Under the pieces are notes generated by a model, which saw only the letters and a program-made list of their open reading frames with translations, made no database searches and was not told where the DNA came from. A stretch of 64,000 nt of DNA. Source: Apostichopus japonicus (lineage: Eukaryota > Echinodermata > Holothuroidea > Aspidochirotida > Stichopodidae). The stretch covers positions 3,026,501-3,090,500 of the forward strand of contig NC_092561.1 of assembly GCF_037975245.1 (NCBI RefSeq), given 5' to 3'. Positions 10,776-23,293 of the stretch are shown piece by piece. Positions within the stretch are counted from its first letter, which is position 1. Each line of letters opens with the position of its first letter. The position numbers were made by a program, and so were the translations under genes.

Positions 10776-13700
10776 TTTCAGCTTTACATTCTCATCTCAT
10801 TGAACATTAGTGTATACATAATAGAGCAGTACGTGTTACATAACAGATTACTGAGTTCTTCGCTAATTCACATAAAATGTATGTATCAACTGCGTTAGGA
10901 TATAGGCCTATTTGGTTTGGTCCGTCAGGGAGCCGGAGAAACACAGCCCTGGTTTAATAAAAATATGTATGTTTTCATATAGTAAAGAGAGTTGTAAAGA
11001 GATACTTTAAAAGCAGGTTGGCTTTCTATGTATAAAAGATTGTTTATATTTATGACTGTATATTCTATGTGCTTGTTAATCTGGTTAGTTTATTTTCAAA
11101 TCAACCACTCATTGTCTTCCTCCAAATAAAGATGTGTGATCGAATAAAATTGTATTCAGTAGAAATAGTTTATAAATGTGGTGACAATACGGTGATGTAG
11201 TTTGATGTAGAGAAAGACGGATTAAGTCTGCTTTAGTGACAAAATGTGGCTGTGTAAAGTAGAAGGGGACTGGCGGCTGGGTGGGGATGGGGGAGTGAAG
11301 GGTAGGGATGGGGGAGTGAAGGGACGTTGTTTTCTTTAGTTCTGTTCCGTGCAAGTTGTGAAGGCAAAGTAATCTAAATTAGGCCTTTGCGTCTTGCAAA
11401 AATATGTTTACACAACAGGACGTATATGCTATGCAGTGTATGGTGAGGGGCCTGACTAGGGGGGGGGGTGGGCCCGTGGGGGGTAATGAAAACATGTTAA
11501 TTGCACTCCTCATCTATTTTGTAACTCGATTCTTTGTGTTAAACAAACTGTACAAGCAGACTTAGGAAAAGTTTCAAGCTTAATGTAAGGTGATGTTTTA
11601 TTGTCTCACAGACTGAGAATTCACCTTTGTAGATTGTCACAATGTTGGTTTCCTTAAGGAGTCAATTCTGTTCGCGAGATCAAAGTATTTGGGTCATGCG
11701 TACTGAAAAGTAGGTCTTTGACTCAATCGTTTTTATTTAAAGATAAATCATTCCGAGTAAGTCGTACCATGATGTTTGTGAATTTCGCTGTTTACAACAG
11801 TGATCTACGCAGGACCCTCACGAGTAAATTATTACTATTTATGTTATAACCTGATCATCTTAGAAAAGGAAGAAAAACAAAAAAAGTCCGGGCAATTTTC
11901 TTGATAGAAGTAAACACATTTCATACATGTGGAAATCATACATGTGGAAACCATATAGTGATATTGATATTGTGGTTTATGATACATGGATTATCACGAG
12001 TGTACTTCTTGTAAAACAGTAAAGAATAAGTTATGCATAGATCATTAATGTTCCTTGCCAGAATTTTATTCGTATGTATACTTACCTGTTTTTAGTAGCA
12101 AACAATGTTTATCTATTAACCGCAGCAAATGATAAAATGATGCAATAGAGAGCAAATGTGTAATTAATGACGCTCTTTAGTCGCATGTGTTTTAATATTA
12201 GGCACACACTAGATGATGGCTGTTAAAGTTTGAATTTTGCAATATTTTACAGTGCATTCGTATACTATCCACATTTTGAGTTAAAGGTCTTCATCTAAAA
12301 CCGATATTGCTACGACTATGACCGTAACTTTATTTCATGCTCTAGTTACATTATATACGAGCTCACCCAGTGTAAGCTGTTGCTTTTAGTTGTATATTTT
12401 TATTATAACATTATCACATTGTATCACATCGAAATATGCCTCCAGGTGTCATATTTTCCGTCGCCAACGGAATATCCGCATTTCATTGCAGCAGTTGAAC
12501 TGTAAACCTTTCCTCTCACACATGATGTCGATTTAGCTGAATCCCAATTTAATGGCAAGGTTTGTAATAGCATTCCTGTATCATTTCAAGTAATTCATTG
12601 GATTGTCATTTTCCATTAAAGATGTAAGATTTGAAATAATTATTAATAAACTTAAGGAATCCCCATAAAGTCGTCCTGTGGTTGCTTCGTCCTTTGTGTA
12701 TTGTCAGCCTTTGACTATGGTCTATACTGAACTTAAACGTATCACATATTGCTCGTTTGATGTCAAATACCGATGTTGTATGAGGGATGGTCTCATCACG
12801 TACCACCTATATTACCACAAGTATTCTCGTTATCATTCAACATGATTGGCTCTACACTATATGGCTACTTTATTGAGCATATATGAACGCGAGTACATGG
12901 CGTACATACATGGTATATTGTTGCACCCTCGGCAGTATGGCTTCACCACTGGTTACATGTTTCATTAGGCAAACGAGTGTTCCGCTGTATGGGGGGGGGG
13001 GGGGGAGTAAGAGGGTTCGTGACTGACAACAATGTTGGGGAACCTAGCATGGAATAAGACACTCTAGGCGTGGTTGGCTTCCATGTCGGATTTTGTAGGT
13101 TAGAACCTACTTTTGTAGGCTTAACATCGCTGGTCTGTAACGGGAGGATATACAAGCTAACAACAATATTGATAAAGAATGAGGCAGGACAGAACGAACA
13201 TTATTATATCCTCCCCCTGCGGCTACAGACTCGGTGAAAAACGAAGATGGAAGTTATTCTGAATTCCGTACGGTATCGAATAAAGGAACCTATGACTTTG
13301 TTCTACCTCCACCCTACCCCCCCCCCCCCTCTTCCAGAGCTTTGTTTGTAAAGATGTAGCATATCCTATTATTAACCGGTGGTCTTCAGTAGTTCGATCT
13401 CTGTCTGTGATATGTGTCCCCAATCTCCCTTTTCTACCGACAAGTTTATCATTATCATACAATGACCCCTTGTTTAACTGCTCTAACCTAGATTAGACCA
13501 TGGAGGTAAAACAGACCTCCATGATTAGACTAACAGATGGGAAGAGCACGAGAGACCAATATAAACTAGAAAGGAAATAGTCAACAGACTGTGAGGTGAT
13601 AATACTCCTATATTACACTACTGGGATAGCAACATACACACATTGCATGTACAGGCTTCAATGTAGGACGACACGACAAAGTAGTAGGCTATTGCAACTA

Positions 13701-13856
13701 AACTGTGTACTGCGAGAGCATTATGTTATTCAACTCTACAATATACAACAGTATAAACCATTTGTTTACATCTGTCAATCTGTGTCTGTCATGCATTAAG
13801 CGTACAGAACTACATTGTTGGGTTATGGTATACGTAACATATAAATAAATAAATTT
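10776..13856. other. Intergenic DNA with poly-G/C runs, no gene recognised
   Basis: There are G or C homopolymer runs of about 9-14 bases near 11460, 12990 and 13320, and a GGGATGGGGGAGTGAAGGG direct repeat near 11285-11325. No coding exon is supported. Confidence 0.5.
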
Positions 13857-13869
13857 ACATTTAGGCCTG

Positions 13870-13951
<82 letters not shown>

Positions 13952-13970
13952 ATATAACAGGCCTAAATGT
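13857..13970. repeat. TA microsatellite enclosed in a perfect unique palindrome
   Basis: The left arm ACATTTAGGCCTGTTATA (from 13857) is matched exactly by its reverse complement ending at 13970. Between them is about 80 bp of TA repeats, broken once by TATGTATGTA. The whole segment of about 114 bp can pair with itself, so it is a candidate cruciform or hairpin, or a tiny foldback element. Confidence 0.9.
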
Positions 13971-16751
13971 CGACATTGTATGATAGTACCCACCTCTTCT
14001 CAATATGAGATGTACAAAATTCAACATAGTATACAGAAATGGATACAGAAGCGGGAAGGGGGTAGACAGGGGGAAATAGTGTGTGGACTGACGGACACCT
14101 GCCCTTAAAAATGTAGTTGTTTTCCATCACATTTAGCCCTGTAGATAGTGCAATTTTATAAATAATTACTCTTGATTGTGTGTGGAAGGTTTAAATTAGG
14201 TGAATGTACGCACACACTCCCTAGTTACGCGTCTGATGGCGTTCTGGCCCGGAGGAGTGGTCGAATTCTTTCCCCGACTGAATGTGAAAAAGGAAGGAGA
14301 TAAGAGTGCCCCCCTCATTGCATTGACAACTGTAACACCTACCTACTTTAGCTACTGATGTAATTATGTATTACTGTATAACAAGATTGCTATCTCCACC
14401 TTCAAATCATCGATATTATAAACCATTGCAAATTCAGGACAGACAAAATATCATTTTCTCTAACAATAATATCTTCCATATGGAGAGGATATCCGAGTGT
14501 GGCCTTGTTGAGGTTATTAATCATATAGTAAAATCGATCATATTAAGTCTCTAATAAGTAATTATGACCATGGATTGAATCATCGTAAAGTTATTGTTTA
14601 AAGCTTTTCTATTCACACCTACACTAGTCTGAAATAAATACAAAAGATTTAAGTATGTTGTGAATTACACTATTACTGGGGAGTATATTCTTCAAGTAAA
14701 AGTTACTCTAAATTGAAGGATATTTTCGCTCTGTTATAGACCTAAATTAGAAGTATATCATGCCCTGGAAGCAGGAGAATTCACTCCTTACAAAGAAAGG
14801 CCAGCCTGAACACCCTCAGAGGGCGAAGTGCTACCCTTTTGACCCTTCACTGAGACAGATTCCATATTATGTAGGCCCTACAGAAACATGTTTCCTTGTT
14901 TGACTAAAATACCTCTGACTTTGAAAAGGATAGTTAGCACAGGGAATTTCAAGATTCGCTTCAAATTGTGGTTATCCACCGTCTGTTATGCATTGTCATC
15001 AGGAAGTTTCTTACCTGTAAATTTGTCCCTCTGTCCATGCATGGTAAGGCAGTGATGACACAAAGGCCTATTTACTTCCCATGGGCTGTGACCTCGTAAC
15101 TAGCGTCTGTTTCAATTGTCCTGTGCACCCTCGCCATAATCGTGTCATCTCAGTCACGAGGTCCAGTGGCAACATACTTGTAAGGGCACTTCCACCCCAG
15201 TCTAAAATACTGAAAGTAGGGAGGGGGGCACTTCCACCCTCAGTCTAAAAGCATGGGGGCTCAGTCTGTATATTAATATGTAGCATGTACAGTGCAACTT
15301 AAATAGTTCAATATTCTTCAACATTGCTTCCACAATTGCCAAATATACTACTATTTTATCTATTCAATGGGAGTTTGAGACCCTCTCCTCTAGGTAAACT
15401 CCTTCTTGAGGTCGAATTAACAGTCAAACATTCCTTAACATCGTTTCAAAGTTGCAAAATATAGCACTCCGTTATATAAAGGTTTCTCTACATGTGGGAG
15501 GGGAACCATGTGCACGGCTATCCATATACCCCTGCCACAGGACGACAGTACATATTATCCCCGCTGATAAAAGAAGTAAGGGGTTAAGGGGCTGTGTTGA
15601 GAGTGCATCAGTTTCACAAAAATAACGTTGCTTTTTCGTTCCCATGATGCATTTTTAATGGTGACATATTTTCCAGTATTACATGGATGTTACATGGATG
15701 TCATATAGGGTCTTTTTATTGAACTAGAATATACATTTATTATTACTTTCGTTGGAAATCATTTCTCAAAAAATTATTATGAAATAGCGAACGATATATT
15801 TTACTGCACGTCATCCCTTTGCGATTATTAAATTATGGAAATGTTACAATGTACTTTAAAACCAACGAACAATCGTTAATACGTATCACACAAATTTGCA
15901 ACTGTAGAAATGAAACTAATATAGACTATGTAAATTATCTGCATACAAAGTACTTGAAGCCCCAAAACAGCACCGACTATCGGTAGATTAAGTAATGTTA
16001 AACTAGCGATTGTTTCCCAAGCTAACAACTGCATCAAAGAAACATTCAATAAAAGCGTGTTTACATATTGAGTTCAACCTCCAATCACTGCCCCCTCCCC
16101 TGCAGAACCAAGGATATACGAAAGGGATAGCCACATAACTCAAACTAGACTATGTATATAATTACAATAGTTCGCCCGACCCCCAGCCCCTCCGCCCTAA
16201 AAAAGATAGTAACTTAAGTATCGATCGTTGTACAACCTGAACAACATAAAGTGTGCATAGTTCAAGAAAAAACCGAACATAGTAAAACTTGAGGTAGCAA
16301 CATTTATAAATACGATGTTCCGTCATAAAAAAAAAACAAAAAAAAACAAAAAAAAAAACAGCACCAATTGTGAGAAGATGGAATTTGAGTAAATTAATTG
16401 ACTGGTAACTGAATATTGTTATGGTAGATGGAAAATTAACTGGACTGAAATATTTATGCCACGGGATAATTTAAGGGCGCTGATTGACATGTTGAAAGAA
16501 AACCTGTCATATTTTAAGTCCAATCATTAATATGTGTGACGTCTACAATAGCAATGACAGCATACTATATGCTGTTTAACTTCGAGGGGCGATGTTGGTA
16601 TTTAATTCTTCGAGATAAAACTAGGGGAATAGTCCTCTGTTTTCTTTAGCTTTCAATCGACTGTCAGTATTAGAGTGACATTTTACTCTTTTCTTCCAAT
16701 CTAGAAAGAGCGACTATACAGATAGCTTAGACTATTATTCCTCTATGTTCT
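13971..16751. other. Intergenic DNA downstream of the sulfotransferase gene
   Basis: It holds a short direct repeat GGGCACTTCCACCC (about 15184 and 15228), an A-rich tract with C interruptions at 16328-16361, and no supported gene. Confidence 0.5.
16601..16606 (-). promoter_or_regulatory. Candidate polyadenylation signal for the sulfotransferase gene
   Basis: TTTAAT on plus reads ATTAAA on minus, a common variant signal, about 145 nt past the stop codon. The position is plausible but transcript data are lacking. Confidence 0.3.
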
Positions 16752-17564
16752 TTATCGCATAAAGTCTGGTTTATCGTAAGTAAACGTGACGTAATCTAAC
16801 TTATATCTGTCATATATTTCCCTTAAAATAGAATTATTTACCTGTTTAATATAATAGTCTTTAACTGTTGGATCTGAACTATGAGTGGTGTGGAAATTAC
16901 TAGGTTTTTTAATCGTTTTATTTTTAACATTTATGATATTTTCAAATATATAGTCGTAATCTCTTTTCGAAGTTTCCAATCGTCCAATAAATGAGTAGCT
17001 GACGTCACACGGTAAACAAAGGAACGTTGCGTGTGTCCAATGCTCTGAGTACCCCCTGGATCTACCAATCACCGGCTTCTTAAGAATAAATTTCAAAAAC
17101 CATTCGAATTGTGTTTCATTAAATGGAAAATCGTGTTTTCTGAGAGATTTGTCCATAAATAATGAAAGCATCCTTTGGAAAGGTTCTCTAACGAATATAA
17201 ATTTTTGATACGTTTTCAGTATCTCCTGGGCTTCCGTAACATTGTATGTACTTAGCGCTTTGAATTTAGCGTGGAAGAATGGATGGATGTTATGCGGGTA
17301 ACGGTCTGGCTTGTATCCAGCCACTTCGAGAAGAACTCGTTTCCAAGCAGAGCAGCCATCTTTCGGCACCGAACAATAAATTGACTTGGTGTTATAGATT
17401 GGAAACAAGTGATTCAATCTCTTCATTTGGTCCGCTCTCAAGTTGCCCTCAGAGTCCCAAATGTTTGGCCTCTTTCGAACCTTGGAACTGAATGCGCATG
17501 CGTTAGATACACCTCGCTGTCGAATATCCTGTATTTTCTCTTGGCATCGTTTGTCGCATTCAAA
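16752..17564 (-). CDS. Sulfotransferase exon 3 (catalytic domain, 270 codons plus stop)
   Basis: The acceptor is TTTCATCTTCAG just upstream of Phe-Glu-Cys-Asp. The open frame continues upstream to 17684, but that part is intronic: it is proline-rich and includes a poly-G/C run. The exon carries both PAPS-binding motifs and the C-terminal family signature. Confidence 0.93.
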   Translation of the reverse strand, partial: FECDKRCQEKIQDIRQRGVSNACAFSSKVRKRPNIWDSEGNLRADQMKRLNHLFPIYNTKSIYCSVPKDGCSAWKRVLLEVAGYKPDRYPHNIHPFFHAKFKALSTYNVTEAQEILKTYQKFIFVREPFQRMLSLFMDKSLRKHDFPFNETQFEWFLKFILKKPVIGRSRGYSEHWTHATFLCLPCDVSYSFIGRLETSKRDYDYIFENIINVKNKTIKKPSNFHTTHSSDPTVKDYYIKQVNNSILREIYDRYKLDYVTFTYDKPDFMR

Positions 17565-20500
17565 CTGAAGATGAAAGGAAAAGTAAAAAAATTGTGGCTT
17601 GGACATCGGAGTAGGGATGGTAAGGGTGTGACGAAGTGGTTGCAGGGAGGTGGGGGGGGGGGGGTGGGTGAAGCGGTTCTGCATTTAGATCTTATCCCAT
17701 GCCCCAAATCACTGAAGTGAGTATAGTTGAGTATCAAACATTCCCAACGTGCCTTCACAAATTAATGTGTGTTCACAAACCGACAAACGCCTCAGGTAAT
17801 ATATTTCCTCAAATAGATGAAAGTGGTTTATAGACATTTCCCACCGTTGTAATGTCATTCAGTATATCATACTTTACTACCACGCAAATACTGTACGTAC
17901 TGTCGTATTGGAACTTCACAGCGTGTACCAAAATAAATACAAAATTGAATCATCACATTGTGCATGCCGTCACTTGGAGAAGGGGTAGAGGGAGAGCCGG
18001 GGAGGGCGTGAATGCCCCTTCCCAACGGTGAGTTGTACTCTGACGTCATCATGCATATATATATACACAAAATGGGTGTTTGAACCTAATCTGAGTACAA
18101 TCACCATAGTGTAACACGTAAATATGTTAAATAAAAGAGATGTATAGAATAAACCGGAAAGGAAAATTCTCTTCAATAAATACCTTTTATTTCAACCAAT
18201 AGCTACAGGTAATTATGTATATGACACGTATATTCCTCCTAACTTTAGTCAGACATGTGCGTGACATTTGAGTTTTCCCGCTGCATTTACTTGAAAAATA
18301 TGATTCGTAATAATAAACATATCATTTAGACTTCATTTGTATTAAATACGCGAAGCCGACTCAATTCTCATCTCAAATTTGTGAAATGAAAATATATTTG
18401 TATATAGTTGATGTTTTATAATATTACCTCTTCACTCATATCTATCTTTTTTAAATCCATTTCCTCTGGTATTTTGGTCCGCGCTTGTGATAAGCGTCTT
18501 CCACTGGTGGTCACGTGATTCACACTGGAAGCCTTCATCAGGAAAAGATTGGTGCCGTTTTCGATTGGTCGAGTTCGATTGTTATGTAAATTATGATGAA
18601 TAACGTCTTCGGCTTTGACGTCAAGAGAATCGTGATATCGATACGGCATCCCTGAAGAAAAGAATGTAAAGACATATATATCAGTGACACGTTGTTTGTT
18701 AGTAGGCATAGGCATATATAATGTGCAGTTATGTCTAAGTAATTATAATAATATTTAGTTTCATTCACTTGTTTTAATCTCTCACATGAATATTCATAAT
18801 ATAACTTACTTGGATACGAAGTTACAACAGTCACTGGGTTTTTGTAGAGGTATACAGTCTGTAGCACGTGCTCATGAAATGTGCTGCAAACTTTACTTTA
18901 TATATAGACACAGTGTTGTTTATATGCCACAGAACTAAAGGAGACCGTTATAAACTATTGCTATTTGTCCACGTGTATAATTTACCACTTCTTTATTTTC
19001 AAGACTGAGGAACCATTTATCAACAAAGACGCGTCGATCGAAGTGACTGCACTTCTTAATCTAGAACACAACACAAGTTCAGCTTTCTAGAAGAAAGTCA
19101 AGAAATCAATGGCAAGACATGCCCATTTTTATTGTTTCAAATGTGTGTTTTTTTTTAAATTAAATTAGCGAAGGGCAAATATTTTGGATGTTATCCATGT
19201 ACGTTCATTGTTGTTGATATGTGAAATAAAGGGAGACTTGTTTAAGGTAAATTTATGAAAAGGTAAAAAACATTGGATTAACATGAACATTGCGACAATA
19301 ACTAAGATATTGATACCGTCATATCTGAAGGTAGTAATTCAGATATTTATTATGCTGAATATTGAAAAACCGCAATTAGCCATCCGAGGACAAATCGGCC
19401 ATAAAGTTAAGTATAATTTGGTTAAACCTATGAAAGCTGTAATGCAATATATGCATACGTCTATCAAGTGAAGGTTTTCCAGTACTGTAGCCTATCATAT
19501 TTTCATATACTAACAGTTGAATAAACGTGACACAATATATTAAATTAAACACCCATCGAGAACTGAAATAGAACTTCTATCCTATAGTCATATACTATCA
19601 AATTATTCCCAATGACATAGGGTTGCACCTCAGATCTTTCACACGTGCGTTTTCGATATTAGATTATTCATTGCCACGACGTTATCATGCATTATATCCT
19701 CAGGGTTCATTAGCAGGGTGCCATAAGTACAGTTTACGCTTTCCATATTGTGTGTATCTGTGGGCAGTATAATAAGCTGTGCGGTTTCACCGTGGGCTTA
19801 CATGCACGGCCTGAGAGTTAAACTACTTTGAACTATATTCAAATCACAAGTGTATTGAGAACCTGATATTCAAACTTGTTTGCTAGGTGACCCCAATGTT
19901 CACCTTCATAATTTAGGCGACCCACAGTGGGGTGATGCTGGTGATTTGGGGTGTGGTACAGACGGGAAAGAAGTAAACCCCCCCCCCCCTTAATTTAAGA
20001 ATAATTTTTGTCAATAACGTTGCGAAGTTGCACTCTGTTTCTCACAAAATTGGCAACTTCTTAATTTATTTCTCATTCTATGGCGATCCTTCAAAAAAAT
20101 CATGGGTGACCATAGAAACGGTTGCGACTCGTGACTCGCGACCCACTCCTTGAATATCAGGGTCTTGAAGATTCGCAGTAAAGTGCCCTTTTGATGTTAA
20201 AAAAAATTGCCCTTTTGTTGGCAAACATTCAACTACTGGAATTGCTGGTTCAGAATGCCTCAAAGGTTTATTTGGCTTTTGGACTTTTTGAGATGATTTT
20301 GTAACTAACATACTCAAATTAAAATCACATATCCCACTGCTTTTCGAATTATTTGAGGCCTCTAGATGGCACTCTCTTCCTCCCCTTTCAGCGTATAACT
20401 TCAAAACAGCTAATGGAGAGCATCGAAGTACCCCTCATGCCCCTCCCTCCCGGCCCACACCGATTAGCCTATAAATGGTTGTCATACGGGTATACCATTG

Positions 20501-21366
20501 GTCATATGTGCCATTTACAGTCCATTGAAGACCAATATTTTCCATTTTCCTTGTTACAATATCAACACCTCTTTCAGTAAAAGCAGCTCTTTGGTAAAAG
20601 CGGCTGTTCCATGATGAAGTTATTGAGTGAAACATATCTCAGCATGGTTGTAAGAGCATGCATAGCCTTTAGTGTTTATAATTTCAGGGAGATTTCATGA
20701 AACGGGGGAACATAGTGACAAGATGGGAAATCCAGAGATATTAAAAGAGACATATTTTCGCTCATTATTCATGCATGAACAACTAAAGAAAAAAAGAAAA
20801 CAGACAAACAAGGGCTTAGAGAAACAGAAAATAAAGTTTATAGAATGGAAGCACTAAAATGCTACTGTATGACAGCATCCATAACACATAGAAGGAATAT
20901 ATATAGTATTATTGACATTGTACGATTGACGAGCCTGTTGTAGTCTACATACCGTTGTGATATAACGATATTCTTAACGGCGCACTGGACGCTATGAACA
21001 AGTTTAATATGAAACTATGCGGGTACGTACAATACATTCGTGTACGCTAAACCCATACCCCTTAATTTCCCGAGGAAATGATACTGTGTATTGAGTAGAG
21101 TACTGCTGCATATTCCTAGTGTGCAACGAATCACAGTCGCGTTTGATTAAATTTCCGAAGCTATACATATTGTAATAATACTATCGTTGGAGCCATTACA
21201 ATGATAACAATGCTGTTTGATTATTAATATTCTTATTTTCCTTATATAAATACAACTTACCAGATGTAACTCCGTATGATATTAGAACGAGAAATACAGT
21301 TCCAATGCCTAACGAAACCAAAATTATGCGGAAATTGTGTAAGGTACACCCGGCGACGACCGCCAT
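16752..21366 (-). CDS. Carbohydrate sulfotransferase (sulfotransferase family 2, CHST8-14-like), three coding exons, 380 aa
   Basis: It transfers sulfate from PAPS to a glycan or glycosaminoglycan in the Golgi lumen; the exact acceptor cannot be read from sequence. Exons (minus): 21366-21261, 18651-18428 and 17564-16752. All junctions are GT/AG and the phases match (1, then 0), giving 380 residues plus TAA, usual for CHST8-14. The start ATG has a favourable AACATGG context. Residues about 13-31 (RIILVSLGIGTVFLVLISY) form a type II signal anchor. The 5'-phosphosulfate-binding motif is YCSVPKDGCSAWKRV at about 173-187; Lys178 follows the Pro. The 3'-phosphate-binding motif is KFIFVREPFQRMLS at about 231-244, with Arg236. 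SEHWTHATFLCLPC and FIGRLET follow, as in the family, and a YKLDYVTF-type C-terminus closes it. Several N-x-S/T sites are present. The enzyme looks intact. CHST14, CHST10 and CHST11-type substrates cannot be separated by eye. Confidence 0.93.
18428..18651 (-). CDS. Sulfotransferase exon 2 (stem region)
   Basis: The acceptor is TTTTCTTCAG before GGATGCCG and the donor is GAAGAG|GTAATA. It is 224 nt: two bases finish a split Gly codon, then 74 codons. The product is a hydrophilic luminal stem with an N-R-T glycosylation site, typical of the poorly conserved stem in this family. Both phases fit exons 1 and 3. Confidence 0.85.
18652..21260 (-). other. Intron 1 of the sulfotransferase gene
   Basis: It is bounded by a GTAAGT donor and a pyrimidine-rich CAG acceptor. 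It contains poly-C and mixed sequence but no supported nested gene. The open frames inside (for example 20078-20404, minus) lack motifs. Confidence 0.75.
21261..21366 (-). CDS. Sulfotransferase exon 1 (N-terminal membrane anchor)
   Basis: The ATG at 21366-21364 in AACATGG opens 35 codons plus one base, ending at a consensus donor TCTG|GTAAGT. It encodes a short cytosolic tail and one hydrophobic segment. The split Gly codon (G + GG) joins exon 2 in frame. The exon lies 2.6 kb from exon 2, and the match of phase plus a type II anchor is what supports the link. Confidence 0.85.
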
Positions 21367-21709
21367 GTTTACCTTACTGTATGGCTATGAATTGCCCATA
21401 CGGAAACGAACGTTGGCAGATTAATTCCCGCATGCATGGGAGTCTAACAAGACACACATGGAACTAATAATATGTATAAACCTGCCCCAAAGGTAATACG
21501 GTAATGTGTAAGTGCCATACACATTAACATATCCCGTCGTAAGTGATTTGAACCTTGTTGTACATAAAACATTTTCAAAATTGTGGAAATCGAACTTTAG
21601 GGAGCATTTTGTCTCCCGAGGGGCTGTGAATCTGTTCGAAATCTTACTACTGCTTATATATAGCCAAATATTTGACAAAAATGTTGGTTGGCATTTTTTT
21701 TCGGGGAAA
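21367..21709 (-). other. Sequence upstream of the sulfotransferase start codon
   Basis: It presumably contains the promoter and 5' UTR. No TATA box or other element can be called with confidence. Confidence 0.4.
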
Positions 21710-22145
21710 AATAGTTGATAGTTAGTGACATAATCTAAGCGGTGTTACCTTTCATAAAGGGATATCCCCATGGTTGAACATGTTTACTCAACATTGCTGG
21801 AAAATTTCTGAATCGTGAGGTCAAATCAAGTTATAAATTTATGGCGAAGGGCAGAGAAGAGAGGGACAGAAAAGAGCGAACAATTAATATACACATTCAA
21901 CGGGGCCCTGCAGGGTACAATCCTGTTCGGAAACTTCCAAGTAAAGGTGTGAAGAATCGGAGAAACGTTGATATGGAATTCTAGAAGGGATGCTCATATT
22001 TGAAAGCTTTATAAACAAAAATGTACCCCTTGATTAGTCAGCTGCCGAGTCAGAGTCGAAATGATTGTGTGTGTGAGGGGCGGGTGGGGTTGGGTGGAAT
22101 GGGGTGGGGGAGGTAGGGGTTGGATGGACTAGCTTGGTGAGTTGT
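21710..22145 (+). repeat. Segmental duplication block a1 (partner at 61.7-62.1 kb)
   Basis: It matches 61725-62145 in the same orientation over more than 400 bp. Shared landmarks in order are GTTGATAGTT.GTGACATAA, GAAGGGCAGAGAAGAGAGGG, ACAGAAAAGAGCGAACAATT, ACGGGGCCCTGCAGGGTA, TCTAGAAGGGATGCTCATAT, GCCGAGTCAGAG and a G-rich GGGGGAGGTAGGGGT end. Identity is high but with indels. No gene was recognised in it. Confidence 0.92.
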
Positions 22146-22389
22146 TTAAAATGGGATACGTACCCCAGTTGCGTTAGGTGTAGCATATATATATTATTAT
22201 AATCATGTTTGAGAGATCCGGCTTTAGGAATCACAAATGACTTCGACTTGGTTAGGATCATGTTTGATCTCTAGAGTAAGGCATATATGTCACCCAAAAC
22301 ACAACTAGTATTGTTCGATACAGGTGAAAAACGCCTACAGTGGAATAACGACATTCCTTACCGGTTTCGAATCTCTGGACATACAATCA

Positions 22390-22460
22390 GCGTCCATAGC
22401 CTAATGGTTAGGGTGTCCGCATATAAAGCAGGAAGCCCGGGTTCGAATCCCGTTGGAGGC
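22390..22460 (+). mobile_element. tRNA-like sequence, probably a tRNA-derived SINE head
   Basis: A cloverleaf can be drawn. The acceptor arms GCGTCCA/TGGAGGC have one mismatch. The A-box-like TAGCCTAATGGTTAGGGTG and the B-box GGTTCGAATCC are good RNA polymerase III promoter elements. The anticodon stem has an internal C-A mismatch and the loop ATATAAA would give anticodon AUA, which no normal cytosolic tRNA uses without modification. The sequence runs directly into a unique stretch and a long TA tract. A pol III-transcribed SINE head or tRNA pseudogene therefore fits better than a working tRNA. Confidence 0.7.
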
Positions 22461-22475
22461 TGGAATTTGTTTTCA

Positions 22476-22861
<386 letters not shown>

Positions 22862-22863
<2 letters not shown>

Positions 22864-23293
22864 TCAGGTGACACGAGCCGTAGATATTATCGTCTCATTA
22901 ATCAGGTAATACGAAGCCTAGACAGTATCGCCTTATCACCCAGGTTATACGAAGCCTTTGACTTATCGCCTAGGTCATACGAAGTCTAATATCCGCCTCA
23001 TTAATCAGGTTATACGAAGCCTAGAAATTATCGCCCCATCACTCAGGTTATACGAAGCCTAGAAATTATCGCCTTATCACTCAGGTGATACTAAGCCTTT
23101 ACATTATCGCCACATCACTCAGGTTATATGAAATCTAGAAACTATCGCCTCATCACCCAGGTCGTACGAAGTGGTTTAATTATCGCCTTGTCATTTGGTT
23201 ATACGAAGCCTTTAATTTTCGCCATATCACTCAGGTTAGACGAAGCCTCTAAAGTATCACCACATCAACCAGGTTGCACGAAGCCTTTAAATT
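22862..23293. repeat. 38-39-bp minisatellite, about 11 copies
   Basis: The core AGGTTATACGAAGCCT, followed by TAGAAATTATCGCC and a CATCACTC-like spacer, repeats from just after the TA tract to about 23293. Copies differ by substitutions and a few short deletions. No stable reading frame is present. Confidence 0.9.

Noticed and set aside
17565-17684. Proline-rich N-terminal leader of the sulfotransferase frame
   Set aside because: It is intronic sequence reading through a poly-G/C run upstream of a good CAG acceptor. Exons 1 and 2 supply a proper membrane anchor and stem.
22390-22460. A functional tRNA-Tyr gene
   Set aside because: The anticodon would be AUA, the anticodon stem has a mismatch, there is no tRNA-Tyr intron, and the sequence runs into a TA tail. 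A SINE head or pseudogene is more likely.
22862-23293. CRISPR array
   Set aside because: The units are contiguous with no unique spacers between conserved repeats, and the window is eukaryotic.
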